From Dryocosmus kuriphilus (taxonomy: Eukaryota; Arthropoda; Insecta; Hymenoptera; Cynipidae), in contig CM076193.1 of NCBI GenBank assembly GCA_038277395.1, positions 88,737,583-88,801,582 on the forward strand: a stretch of DNA of 64,000 bases. The letters are read 5' to 3'. Each line of letters starts with the position of its first letter. Within the stretch, counting starts at the first letter, position 1. The notes under the pieces are model-generated. The model was given only the letters and a program-made list of their open reading frames with translations. It had not been told where the DNA came from and searched no databases. Of the stretch, positions 33,852-44,517 are shown in pieces. Made by a program: the position numbers and the translations under genes.

Positions 33852-35168
33852 TTAACCACTGTAATCTACTATAATCTGTCTCGAAGAGTCAATACCCAAA
33901 ACGTTATCATATTCAGCGTAGAATATACAGTTAATAGTTTGCTTTAGTGGTTCTGTTACACGCATTTCAATTCGTGCGCTGCCATGTTTAGTAAGATTCC
34001 AGTGCGACTGACAAAGTGCAGAAAGATCGGGTGTTAGATCAAATGCAAAGAGACAGTACCCGTTTGCATAATCGAAACGATCAGTATCATTTCCCTCGTT
34101 CAGAAAATGAATTCCTATTCCGGAAAACAGTGTGTGGAAAGAATCGACATATAGCTTTCCCCCTGAGAAATCTGGTTGCAAAGGCTTTGACGGGATTTGC
34201 ATTCCATCCACATAAAAAGAGAAATGATTAATATTGAAGTGTTTGAAATTGTAGGGATTTTTACCTCGATGTCCATTGAGTAACTCATTCTCAACAAATC
34301 CAATAATCACCTTCTTCGGTAGCTGACCAAGTATAACATTATCGAGAGTTTCACTATAAACACCAGCATGAATTGTGAGTGTTTTAACCTCTACTCTGGT
34401 GAGTGGATATTTGACAGTTCCTTGTGAAAGAGCCTTTGCGTGTGCAAGAAGAACACCGGGGCTGATTTTTTTACGTCGAATAAGAAGAGATGCTTCCTCT
34501 ATGTGGAGATAGGATTGATTAGTAGGATCCATAAGACAAAAAGCATCCTTGGAACGCACCAGTCGAACTATAAGCTCAACACCGTTCAAGAGAAACTTAT
34601 CTTGATTGAAAACATCACAGTGCAAGTGACCAATCAGATCAATTTTTTCTCCAGCTGGCAAGAGAAGTCTTCGATCAACGAGACCCTTGTTTTCTGTTCC
34701 ACTATCATCCATACTACCAGCGGTATCATTAACCCATAACGCTGATGTTAGATGACTTTTTTTCGCTGCTGGTCTATAGTTGAGCAGTGATTCAATATAC
34801 GATCTGTATGCATATGCATTATTTGGTGGAGATACTGGTTTCTGATTAAAGTATACATCCACCTGATTAAGCATGTAATGCAAAAGATTGTTGACGACAC
34901 CTACTGCTTCTACACTAGAGGTGTTCTCTGTAGATTTTTTAGGTGTCACTAATTTGACTCGTACACTTAGAAGCGTATGAGCAAGATCAATGTACTTATC
35001 TCCCTGTCCTGGAATTACAAATTCGATGGGTGAGTCATCGGTGAGAGATGAAACGGGTTTGTAGTGTATCCATTAAGAGCCCTCTACTGCTGTTTGTGTT
35101 GGTGGTAGTGAGAAGTGGTACAATTCTGATTTCAAGCACTCGCACGAGTGTGAGTGTAAAAAAGACAT
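33852..35168 (-). pseudogene. Polinton major capsid protein (double jelly-roll, PY-like) with early stop
   Basis: The main open frame (33,852-34,949, 365 aa) extends upstream in frame. IEFVIPGQGDKYIDLAHTLL just before its first Met is a hallmark of insect Polinton capsid proteins. The probable start ATG is at 35,168, giving about 438 codons, but codon 32 is TAA (35,073-35,075). It is otherwise long and uninterrupted, with beta-rich repeats (SFYVDGMQIPSKPLQ, FDLTPDLSALCQSHW). Role: it builds the icosahedral shell. A single nonsense change is the only visible defect; a short upstream exon is an alternative I cannot exclude. Confidence 0.8.
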
Positions 35169-35175
35169 TTTTGTT

Positions 35176-35703
35176 TCATTTATTTCCAAAAATGTCTATT
35201 AACGATCTTTTCGTACTTTTCACTCGTGTTTTTCGTTTAGATTTTTTCTTTGTCTTTCTCTTGACAGCTTTCTTCTTCTTGATTTTTCCACTCTTTTTAT
35301 TTTTTTTACGAGGTTTTACGGCGATTTGTAACGCTCTGCGGAGGCCGATCAACTGAGCACGATGTTTCTTGCCATCCAATTTATAGCCCGATCCACTCAT
35401 CAGACTTTTTACCCCCTCCATTGCACGCCTTTTTAATTCTCTTCCAGTGTGATTGACTCGTGTCTTTACAGCCTGTTTAAATGGTATGTTATGTTCTACA
35501 TCATCAATAACATTTATTCCTTGACGAAGTGCTTCTTTGCCAACTACTCTTGCTCCACGTGCAAGAAATGGTAAAACTCTTCGAAACAACCCACCGAGAA
35601 AACTTCCTATTCCGTGTCCTCGTTGATAATGAGACGCGATGTAGATTTTGGAAATTCCCCCACCACCGACTTGAGATGAATAGTAATCTGCGTAATGACT
35701 CAT
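35176..35703 (-). CDS. Polinton basic virion/core protein
   Basis: An intact 175-aa frame. The N-terminal half has a Gly-rich amphipathic stretch (GHGIGSFLGGLFRRVLPFLA) like membrane-active or scaffold segments of adenovirus pVI-type proteins. The last 50 residues are mostly Lys and Arg (KKNKKSGKIKKKKAVKRK), suited to packaging DNA. It lies between the two capsid genes with spacers of 7 bp and 2 bp, so it is probably part of a late virion gene block. Confidence 0.65.
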   Translation of the reverse strand: MSHYADYYSSQVGGGGISKIYIASHYQRGHGIGSFLGGLFRRVLPFLARGARVVGKEALRQGINVIDDVEHNIPFKQAVKTRVNHTGRELKRRAMEGVKSLMSGSGYKLDGKKHRAQLIGLRRALQIAVKPRKKNKKSGKIKKKKAVKRKTKKKSKRKTRVKSTKRSLIDIFGNK

Positions 35704-35705
35704 GT

Positions 35706-36662
35706 TTACTCAATGCGTTTGAAATGAAGTGTCTCAGTTGAAGTACTAAGCTCGAATGGCACAGGAAGCCCAAGATGATCTCTTATATCTATTTCTATCG
35801 TACGAAACGCAGTATGAAGAATAGGTATATAATGAGGCGGTGAAAAGTTTGTCACCTGTGTGGATCCAAAAATATATTTTGTCGTATCCACCGGCACAAC
35901 TCGCAAAAGTGGTGTTTTTGCATTACCAGTGATACGTGGTTCGCATAGATTGCAATAGACAAAAAGCTTATTCGGCAGATCAGTTGATAAAGTTGGCGGA
36001 TAACGTGCCATGTACGAATCTATAGGTAAAAGTACCTGGGGTGCAAATCCTAAAATGCTAGATAATTTTTCACTGATTAAAACAAAATGCCGACCTGTAA
36101 TTTTACAATCCTCCTTACATATTTTCTCCAGTGTTATATAATGATTGTTTCTTTTTTCCTGTTTTACAAGCATGTGTTTACTTACTTCGGGAGTGTTATT
36201 TATAGTATATATTAAGTCTCCCACTTCTGAATAAACTCCTGGTGGAAAGTAAGATGTTACAAGTCGTTTCCACTTTCCTTTAGCCAGTGCTAGCTTAAAA
36301 TGTTTATCAACTGAAATGTTATTAGCATGGCGTGATTCATCAACATATTCAGAAAAGGCTACATCTACATTGCCAGCATGATTTAATCGAACGTTTTCAA
36401 CTAAAGGTTTTTCAATGAATCCTAATTTCTCTGCAACTGATTTTGATACAATTGAAATTTGATTTTCCATGCTTGATTCACCTCTCACATGGAGAAATGA
36501 TCGTGGGAACTGAATCTCGGCAAGACCCACCACCCAACGACCATGCAGCAGCCGAATTTCATGTGGAATTTGTGTGGTAAAGTGGGTGGTCGTATTCTGT
36601 GGAAAATACTTCATACTACTATCACTTGGTAAAATGAGATAAAACTGATCTTCGTCGTTCAT
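35706..36662 (-). CDS. Polinton minor capsid protein (penton, PX-like)
   Basis: An intact 318-aa frame. The N-terminus FYLILPSDSSMKYFPQNTTT followed by a GRWVVGLAEIQFPRSF block is characteristic of the single jelly-roll penton protein of insect Polintons. Expected to occupy virion vertices. Ends 2 bp before the next virion gene. No disruptions seen. Confidence 0.85.
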   Translation of the reverse strand: MNDEDQFYLILPSDSSMKYFPQNTTTHFTTQIPHEIRLLHGRWVVGLAEIQFPRSFLHVRGESSMENQISIVSKSVAEKLGFIEKPLVENVRLNHAGNVDVAFSEYVDESRHANNISVDKHFKLALAKGKWKRLVTSYFPPGVYSEVGDLIYTINNTPEVSKHMLVKQEKRNNHYITLEKICKEDCKITGRHFVLISEKLSSILGFAPQVLLPIDSYMARYPPTLSTDLPNKLFVYCNLCEPRITGNAKTPLLRVVPVDTTKYIFGSTQVTNFSPPHYIPILHTAFRTIEIDIRDHLGLPVPFELSTSTETLHFKRIE

Positions 36663-36799
36663 TGTACAATCTTCAGTTCAGAAGTTGGTATCCACGAATT
36701 GAATTTTTCAGGATAACCCATCCACTTTACGAAGAATTGTTTCTTAGCTCCGCGTCCTTTTGACTGAATCACCTTTTCTACAATAAATTTGTCGTTTTG

Positions 36800-37759
36800 T
36801 CAGTCCTTACTTTTAACATCAGCCAATTCTTGCTCGTAGAAAATTCCGTCAATATCCTTTCCTGATAAATCCTTTATTTCGCATAATACAGGTGCAACTG
36901 TTCGCCAGGTGATAACCTTTTTAATTACAAACAGCTCTTCTGTCCATCCAGCTTCATACCCTTTCTCAAAGGTGTCTCTAGCACGACTTATGCGTACAAC
37001 ATCACCGACACTGTATTTAGGTATTTGTTTACGGTAAGTTTCTTTTTCAAATCGTCGTTGTATGTTTGCACAAGCTATTGCAGCATTGCGAATATTGACT
37101 GTAGATGGCGCCATATGTGTACTCGAATGTCGAGCATTGTTGTATGCATGTACTCATTGCTGGAGTACATCAATGTAGCGATGAGTATTGAGGTATGTAA
37201 AGTACCACCACATACGCTCCTTGAGAGTGCGATTGAAATGTTCAACAATTGCAGCCTTCACAGTTGGATCGCTTGTAACACGAAATTGTATTTCTCGATC
37301 TGATAAGAGTTTTTGAAAACTTTTACCAATAAACTCCTTTCCATTGTCACTCTGTATGTATACTGGTATTCTATTTCTGCTTCTTTCAAGAATACGTTCA
37401 AACGCTTCTTTAACTTCAGATGCAGTTTTAGTTTGAAGTGTTTCAACCCAGGCAAGCTTGGTTAAAACATAAATGACCACCAATAAATAGGAAAACCCAT
37501 CATTTTGGCTTTTCAAAGATCTCAAGTCTGCAAGATAAATTTCCCAAACATCATCAATATTACAGACACTATAATGTTGTCTAACGAATTTCCGTCTAAT
37601 GGGACGATGAAGATTGTATGCATCTTGACCCTTTAACCAGTCGATTACTTGTTTACGAGGAATCTTTTTCCGTATAGCCTTGGTAATCTTTTCTACACCA
37701 GAGTAAGAAGCCTCATGAGCAGGGTTATAATATAAGTTTTCCAATTGTTTCATTTTCAC
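36800..37759 (-). pseudogene. Polinton retroviral-type integrase (INT), one in-frame stop
   Basis: The first part (37,154-37,759) contains an rve core with Asp78 (YLADLRS), Asp138 (QSDNGKEF) and Glu173 (IVEHFNRTLKERMW); 34 residues separate the last two. An in-frame TGA at 37,154-37,156 cuts the protein at residue 201, and the same frame continues to 36,800 with a C-terminal SH3/chromo-like stretch (KYSVGDVVRISRARDTFEKGY). The N-terminal zinc-binding part is weak or missing. The integrase would have made the 6-bp ATGAAG duplication; this copy is now interrupted. Confidence 0.85.
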
Positions 37760-38592
37760 AGATTAAACTCCAACCAATGGCTTCGAGGAGTATTCCTTTT
37801 ACTAGTATCGCTACTATCTGAAGCTTCTTTATCACTGGTACTCTCATAGTTTTCATCATCGGTCAAGAGTGATTGATATGGTAAATTTTCATTTTTATCA
37901 ATAGGTTTTCTCGACTTATTTCTCGGTGTTGAAGTTTTACGAGAGTTGTTTAATAATCTTATTACAGATGTGTGTAGGCTTGATCTCCAGTATTTATGAT
38001 TACCTACAAGTTCTTTGGGTGCTTTAATTCTCTGAAGAAAATCTGCAAACTCACGTCTTCCTGGTACAGTAATTGATTTTCTCTATCGTACAGCGTCGTT
38101 AACTAAATCTGTAATATTTGATTTCTCGATACGCGCTCCGTCAATAAAGACAACACCCTGTTTATTCCATTTTATTCGGTTTTTAATCTCTGGCGATAAT
38201 ATCCGAAATGGGTAGAGTTAAATCATCCTCATCACTCAACACTTCATTCTTCTGACCTTTTACACTGGATCCGTCATTATCAACACCATCTTTTAACTGG
38301 TTCTTCCTTTTTTCAATTAGATTTTTCGCTTCATCGGTAAAGAACAAAAACCTTTGTAAAACTTGTTTATACATTTTAAACTTTTCATATTCATCCGTGA
38401 ATAATGGAGAGTATAAAATTTTACTCATTTTATCATCGAGTCTCGAAACTGTATTTCCTGGTGTTTGTGTAGTATACTTTACAAATTTGTAAATAAATTG
38501 TGTTGTTGCTGAGTTTGCGATAAGTCCGCAGCTTGATCTGTTCCACCCTGTCACTTGGTACAAGAACCATTTTTCATACATGCTCCATTTTT

Positions 38593-38658
<66 letters not shown>

Positions 38659-38701
38659 AGTAACTACGGTGATGAAAACATATTAGAAAAGAGTGTACCA
38701 A
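37760..38701 (-). pseudogene. Polinton conserved structural-type protein, fragmented
   Basis: Two pieces in different frames. 38,183-38,500 encodes a Lys/Glu-rich helical segment (SPLFTDEYEKFKMYKQVLQR...NLIEKRKNQL). From about 38,170 to 37,762 another frame has WNKQGVVFIDGARI, KAPKELVGNHKYW and a Ser/Asp-rich tail. Breaks are a frameshift at about 38,175-38,185 and an in-frame TAG at about 38,083-38,085. A (TA)n run at 38,598-38,651 lies at the 5' end. These blocks recur, as I recall, in insect Polintons, but the function is unknown. Confidence 0.5.
38598..38651. repeat. (TA)n microsatellite in the Polinton
   Basis: About 27 TA units; it appears to have expanded at the junction between two structural-type genes. 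Confidence 0.95.
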
Positions 38702-39013
38702 GGATTGGTGCTAGTAAAAGGGGTAAAAATCCCTCTCCTTTTTGCACAATTAAACGTTTCTTGCTCTTCCACGTACCTTGAGGTGCCACTCATTTTCTTA
38801 ATGCCTGTCTGTGTTTTTTAATTTTTTCTTTTCAACCTGCTTTAGAGACATGTTTCTATGCAAAACGTTTAATGCACATTCACAGATACTTTTAACGAGT
38901 TTGGGGTTCGCTTTTTTAAAAATGGTACGCCGTTTATTTGCATCCAAATGGTAGAGAGCGCGTAATGTTTTAATATTCTTCTCCCCGATGGCTTTGCGTG
39001 CACACATTATCAT
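38680..39013 (-). pseudogene. Small basic Polinton protein with degraded 3' end
   Basis: 71 codons from 39,013 (LVKSICECALNVLHRNMSLKQVEKKKLK). The ICECALNVL block and the following Lys-rich helix recur in many insect Polintons as a small putative core protein of about 100-130 aa. Related C-terminal sequence (SGTSRYVEEQETFNCAKRRG) lies in another frame at about 38,720-38,790, so the 3' half is probably frameshifted. The gene overlaps the ATPase end by 4 bp. Confidence 0.5.
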
Positions 39014-39578
39014 GACAAACGTACAACTGGTACTAGATTGCTCTGTGTGCCTGCTTTTATACCTTTTGTTGGTACGTAGACATAATAGTATAAGTCATCC
39101 GGAAATATATAAGTTCTAAATCTACAGTTTTCAGGGGTGGATTGTTTTAAATCTAGGAATAGGTAACCGTGTGGGGTGCAAGTTGCGTCATAATAAGCTT
39201 CCTGTAGAAAGCGTTGATTTTCAGGGTATACCTGTCTATCGAGATGTTGAATTTGTGCTCGATCCCGTGGGTTTTTAAACACTACAATGTAATTTGCATT
39301 CAGAGAAATATCACGTTGTCCGTGACCCCGATGGAAAATATTTTGCGATATAAGGATTACACTCAGATTTTTGTGATGACTTCCCTTGGTGAAAAGATCA
39401 ACGACTGTGTTATTTGACGACTCGCGCATAAGATCATCTATAATTACGAGTTTGGGTCGAGGATCATTGTCATAATCTGCTGTTTGTGGTAAGCCCTCAC
39501 GAAACTCAATCCCGTTTTACCACAACCGGTTGGGCCGGGGATTATAGAGGTAAACGGGTGTTTCCACCTTGAATCCAT
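39010..39578 (-). pseudogene. Polinton packaging ATPase (FtsK/HerA type) with internal deletion
   Basis: From the ATG at 39,578, Walker A GPTGCGKT (39,515-39,538) is intact. Walker B (LVIIDDLM) lies only about 25 codons farther on and in another frame; in the family the two are some 70 codons apart. The C-terminal part is open from 39,429 to 39,010 (VDLFTKGSHHKNLSVILISQNIFHRG, then a DLYYY-type end). So an internal deletion of roughly 45 codons plus a frameshift removed the region between the Walker motifs. The intact enzyme would translocate the genome into capsids. Confidence 0.8.
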
Positions 39579-40180
39579 GATGAAGAATAAGAAAAGTCAA
39601 GCAGTGTAACTCCTTTTATATGAATTTTTCTCTTTTCAATGATGGTGAAATTAAGATTTTAAAAAATTCAAATGGTTTTTAACACGCGCGACTTATGCGC
39701 GGGACATGTAAGCTCATCTGTCCCTCGCATGATGCAAACAGGCGAATAAGCTCATGTGCCTGGTTGCAGGGGCCAGGGAAATGAGCTTATAACCCTGGTC
39801 ACCGCGACGCGGCGGCGCTGTATGGGCTCATTTTCAGGGTCAGCGGACCGCGCCCGCCCGCGTGCAGCCCCGGCCGCGTGGAGGGGGAAAGAGGCAGTTC
39901 TCTCAAAATATTATTTAAAAACATACTTATCTTCAGTTTGATCACTCCTAATATTACTGGTACTGCTACTACTACTTTTATTACTACTACTGTTATTCAA
40001 TTCGTTTTTGGATGCAACTATTTGACCAATTTATCAAATTTTTATTTATTTAAAAAAAAGGCAAACTTATATGCTAATTTTTAAGTCAAGGATGTAAAAG
40101 AGAAAATTTAAATGTAAGGATTTGCTTAAAAATCAAAGCAAAAATTTACAAAAAAAAAAAAAAAGAAAAAAGAAATTTAT
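39579..40180. other. Non-coding Polinton segment with GC-rich, partly palindromic core
   Basis: 39,680-39,900 is GC- and CpG-rich. AATAAGCTCATGTGCCTGG (about 39,743-39,761) is inverted at CCAGGGAAATGAGCTTAT (about 39,773-39,790), and TAAGCTCATCTG and TGGGCTCATTTT are further copies of the word. AT-rich DNA with an A tract (40,149-40,175) follows. Regulatory or structured RNA roles are possible; no gene seen. Confidence 0.5.
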
Positions 40181-40426
40181 TTACAGAAACTGATTCCATC
40201 CTAATAATGTACAACTGTGCGGAAATACCATTTGCCATAAACTTGGCCTCTTGAATAAATCTGCTACTGCTGGTGGTGGTGATCGTGCCAGTAGATCTTC
40301 AGTAATTGTTATTACAGCAGGGCATGGTGTAATTATTCTATCCTCTACAGACGCTACTGGATGACCACTCACCTGAAAGTGAGGGGTACCACATATCCAC
40401 CAATTTGCTGAAATAAGAAAAATCTA
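40181..40426 (-). CDS. Possible terminal exon of an unidentified Polinton gene
   Basis: A minus-strand open frame follows a good acceptor (TTCTTATTTCAG, ending about 40,410) and ends at TAA near 40,181. It encodes an NWWICGTPHFQ segment, then SGHPVASVEDRIITPCPAVI, TEDLLARSPPPAV and LFKRPSLWQMVFPHSC. I do not recognise it. It lies downstream of PolB on the same strand; the upstream exon was not found. Confidence 0.35.
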
Positions 40427-40551
40427 TTGATTATATCATTTGACATTGTTAAGGGCTAATTATCCAAATATGCGTACATGTGTGAAGGTTTTCATGCCGA
40501 GCAGGTGGAGAGAGGCTTTATTACATATATGCAACTAAACAATAAAAACTA

Positions 40552-43500
40552 CTACCAAACAATATACACTGAATCTTCCCCCATTTTCATCTTTTTGACA
40601 TACCCGTATGGTAAAGACTTATAATCTTCAAAAAATCTTCTTTTAGAATTTAAAGGTTTACAAGTTTTCTTCTCAGTGACTAGTGACCACATCATGGAAT
40701 TTTGTTCGACGAATTGCTCTGAATATAATTGTAATAGGTGGAGCACTATTAATTATTATCATTTCGCGGATAGTTTCAAAATTAAAAACTTGCGAATTTT
40801 TATAATTCAAAGTTATCCCCTTAATTTTACAAACCTGATGAGTTTTCCCATATGCAGAAAGCACGTTGTACGCGTAAAATTTTGGACCACCTGGTACAAA
40901 AGTATCAATGTAGCTGCCTTTACCGTAAACCTCCAGCTCATCTGGCATCTGACCCAATGAACGACCCATGGGCGGATTGTGTTCTTGTACATCTTCATGA
41001 CTTGTGAAAATGCATGAATCTGTATCGTAGTACAGAACGCGTCGATCTAATGGGTGTAGATATTCGAATAACTTTAGTCTAGCTTGAGCTGTGGTATAGG
41101 CTGCTATGACTACATTCATATAGGGTGTTGTTACGCTTGCATCGTCTTTATACGACCAAGAGGCATAAAGGACATCGTCATTGACCGGTGTAATATCATG
41201 GAGTTCCAACTCTGGGTTAGTCAAAAACTCCATCAAACGATTATACTCTTCAACAACCTCCGTTTGCGGTAGATTCTATCTTTGTCCGAATTTTCCCCAA
41301 AAAGAATTGAGACAGTTTGGCAACTGAACGTAAACCGTGATTTTTTGAAATATTTTCGCGGTCCAATTTCACACCCTTAATCTCACTATGTTCATGAAGA
41401 TACATTTTTTTCGTTTTCTCGTCAACGTCGCCGCTCGGCCATCCGCTAGCCTCTTGTTTAATTTTAAAAAAAGTGTTTATGTATTTTTTTGCGAATAAAC
41501 CGCCTTGGCGCGTTTTTGGGTCGTACTGAATAACTTTATATTCCCATATCTCGGAAATGTGTGTTAATTTATAATTTAACTCTATTGCTTTAATCAACTC
41601 ATCCGCAACCCATGTCCCCTCCAACTCGCGCATTGTATCATCATGAGTCCAGTCAGTTTGGCTCATAGACTCATAACATGCGTGACAAAGAGGAAACATG
41701 AGTTTTCCATGCATTTGCACTGGTAGAACGGGGTGGAACAAGCTGCGAGGAGGAATTACACGACATTTGATTAATCCGTCAATATTTTTTTAATTTTCGT
41801 AATTTGGACCAGCTAGTCCCCTACATTCCTCATCACCCACATACATTTTCGGATGCCCCACAGGAAATTTTCCCATTTTTGAAACAAATCGGTACAACGA
41901 GCAAACGTCAATATACCTAATCTTCTCATTTACTTTTACTTTATAATAACACACGGTATTTCTTGTGCGGCCTCCGTAAAACGCTTCGCGAGGGTTTGAT
42001 GCGTCTTGGTGCAATAAAGGATTTTTTTTTTCAAATACTCAGTCATGTCCGGTGAATTTTTCTTCAATTTGTCGTATTGACATTCCCAAATTTCCGTCAA
42101 TTCGTAGCCGTCTTGACGAATTTTTCGACTCCTAGCGCAAGTGCTCTCCTATCGTGCGTTAAATGTATCACCAAATGTTAGCTTTTCATCACGATTCATC
42201 TTGTAGCAGTTAATACAGCCATGATAAAAGCAACCGTGAAACTGTAGAACATGACGCTTTTCGTCACGATCTACATAATATCTGTCAACCAATGAATCCT
42301 CTGGCATACGGTATCCACGACACCTCGCTGCATGTTTTATTTCAATAGCGATGTTTCTCTCAAACCATAATAACCATTCAATGGCTTTTACAAACTGCTT
42401 ATTTGCTCGTCTATAACCTCCATTAGGTATAAAACCTATGGTATTAGACTGAAGGAAATTTTTTCGAAATACTCTGGAACATGTAGAAGCAATGGTGGTA
42501 CATTCAGCGAAAGGAAAGAAACTCCCACATGCCAGAAAAATAGATCTAAATGCGATGCATGCACGACGGAGTATCGTCACATCGCTCACACAGTAATCTA
42601 CAATTTCTTTTTGGAAATCAAACATGTAGTCCGCTTTACATGCATCGTACCACTCGTAAAATTCCTTTCGAGTCTCGATTGACATGCTATCTGGAGCATA
42701 GTCATCCACCGGGGGTAAAGGACCTACATAGCTGACATTTTCAGGTCTATTAAGAAAGTGTGGGAATGTACCTTTCTTTGAGCCCTCTCCAGTGAGCCCG
42801 AATGCTTTGGGAAGGGCACTTAGAGGCATAGGCATATAATTAAGACTATCTAGGAATTTACACTCTCCGACATTCATGAGCATAATTTTTGTACCATTTG
42901 TTATTATTTTGGGTCGGATCCTTGTGCCCGTTACATCTACCAAGTAACGGAGAATAAACTGCAGGTCAAATCCCTTTGCATTGTGTGCAATACAAATTGT
43001 TTGACTGCAATCTTTTTCCTTGCGCGTTAAGTATTCAACAAAATCCCGTATAACATTGTCCCCTTTAAATATTGTCTGACGGACACCGCAGTACCTACAC
43101 GATTTATTTATGTTTTCATTTGACAAACAATTAGAGCAAACCCTCTGTGCTACACAAAGATTCGGCTCATGAATGTTTACAGTCTTATCCCCTTCAAGTC
43201 TTTTCGTTTGACGTGTTTCTAAATCATAAAACACAAAACTTATCCGGCTCGGGGAATTGCTAAGACGCTCGACAATAGGGGCTATAAAGCAAGAGTAATT
43301 ATACTCACGCATGCATTTGCAATTTTTACAGTAAAATGTACCGCATTGGTGATTTTTAATCCTATGCAAATTTGCAACTTTCAAACACTTTTTGCAAATC
43401 TGTAAAGCAGAACATACAATTGATCCACTGGAAAAGGAACAGATCTGCTGATGCTTGCGCAGGCAGTTGATATTAAAAAAGAATCGATTACACACGTTAC

Positions 43501-43890
43501 ATATAATTTCCAAAGCTTTTACGTCAGCGATTTCTGTTTCGGATTTACAAGGAGGTATCGATAAACATGAACTGCACTTGTTTGAGCATTTATGAGCGGC
43601 AGGATCTGAGTAACTCTTATTGCATGGAACACAAACGAACCCCTGTCTGCCAACGGCTGCTTTTAAACATAAAATCGGCTCAAAATGATTTCTATCTGGA
43701 TAAAGCATTATGTTTACCCTATACCGTACCGTGTGTCCTAAGTCTAAAATTATGGGCGTACCGTCATATATCGGTGGAGCTTTACCCATACCGAAATTAT
43801 TAAATTCCAAAACAATCAGCGCGATTTCATTCACGTACAAGATAGCTTTGAATAATGCGAGCTTCGTGCAACCCGCAGCCGGCTTCTGGT
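40552..43890 (-). pseudogene. Polinton protein-primed family B DNA polymerase (pPolB), multiply broken
   Basis: The longest frame (42,149-43,840) holds a Cys-rich N-terminal part (paired CxxC/HxxC) and the exonuclease domain: ExoI FYDLET, ExoII AHNAKGFDLQFIL, ExoIII YCVSDVTIL. Polymerase motifs follow in other frames: motif A DVCSLYR (Asp at about 41,907-41,909; the usual Pro after Tyr is Arg), a motif B-like block at about 41,290, and motif C YYDTDS at about 41,030. The C-terminus ends at 40,552 after KTCKPLNSKRRF and KSLPYGY. At least three frame changes and several stops separate the parts, so it is dead. The open frame starts upstream of the first conserved block without a clear ATG; a 5' exon is possible. 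Confidence 0.85.
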
Positions 43891-44517
43891 ATTGTTACTC
43901 CCGACTTACGTACTAGTTCATTGGCTAGTTCTCGCTGCAACTTTCCCCGCGTTTTTTGTACACTTTCCCATTTTGCATACAACTCACCGCCGCGAATTGT
44001 ACCTCGCTCTCTATGTATGCATGCAGCTACAATTGATCGTGGAAGTCAAAGGTTGTGAGTGTTTTCGATTTTCAAAATTGACTGCTTCCTAACGCCTTCG
44101 TGCGTCAGTATATTTCTACCAGCACCACGTATACCTTTTATCGTATTTAAAGTGATGATAAACGATTTATCCAATTTAAATCCGTCGTTACTCTGAATAA
44201 TTTTAAAACTAAGGGTCCCAGAGTATGTCGAAACTTAAGTCGCGCGCTGGAACTTTATTCCTGTATAATCTAATCTTCAGGGTTGTCGATGAAATTCATC
44301 AAGTATTCAAAAATAGCCCTAAAGGCATTTTTTAGTACTCAACAACATTCTCGGTCTCTGAAGGCTCGACTATTTCAATTCCTATTTCACGTCCATTCGC
44401 ATTAAACTTTTTAAAATGTCGCGACCTATCCCACTTAACAACAAAAAGGCTCTCTCCCCTACCTGCTTGTGCAACACCGCCAGCTTGAATGTGCTGCTGC
44501 TGCTGTTGTATAATCTG
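43891..44517. other. Spacer between PolB and the spliced accessory gene
   Basis: No independent gene seen. Reading past the proposed stop at 44,518-44,520, the same minus-strand frame stays open to about 44,340 (GIEIVEPSETENVVEY), so the accessory protein may once have been longer. Confidence 0.4.
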
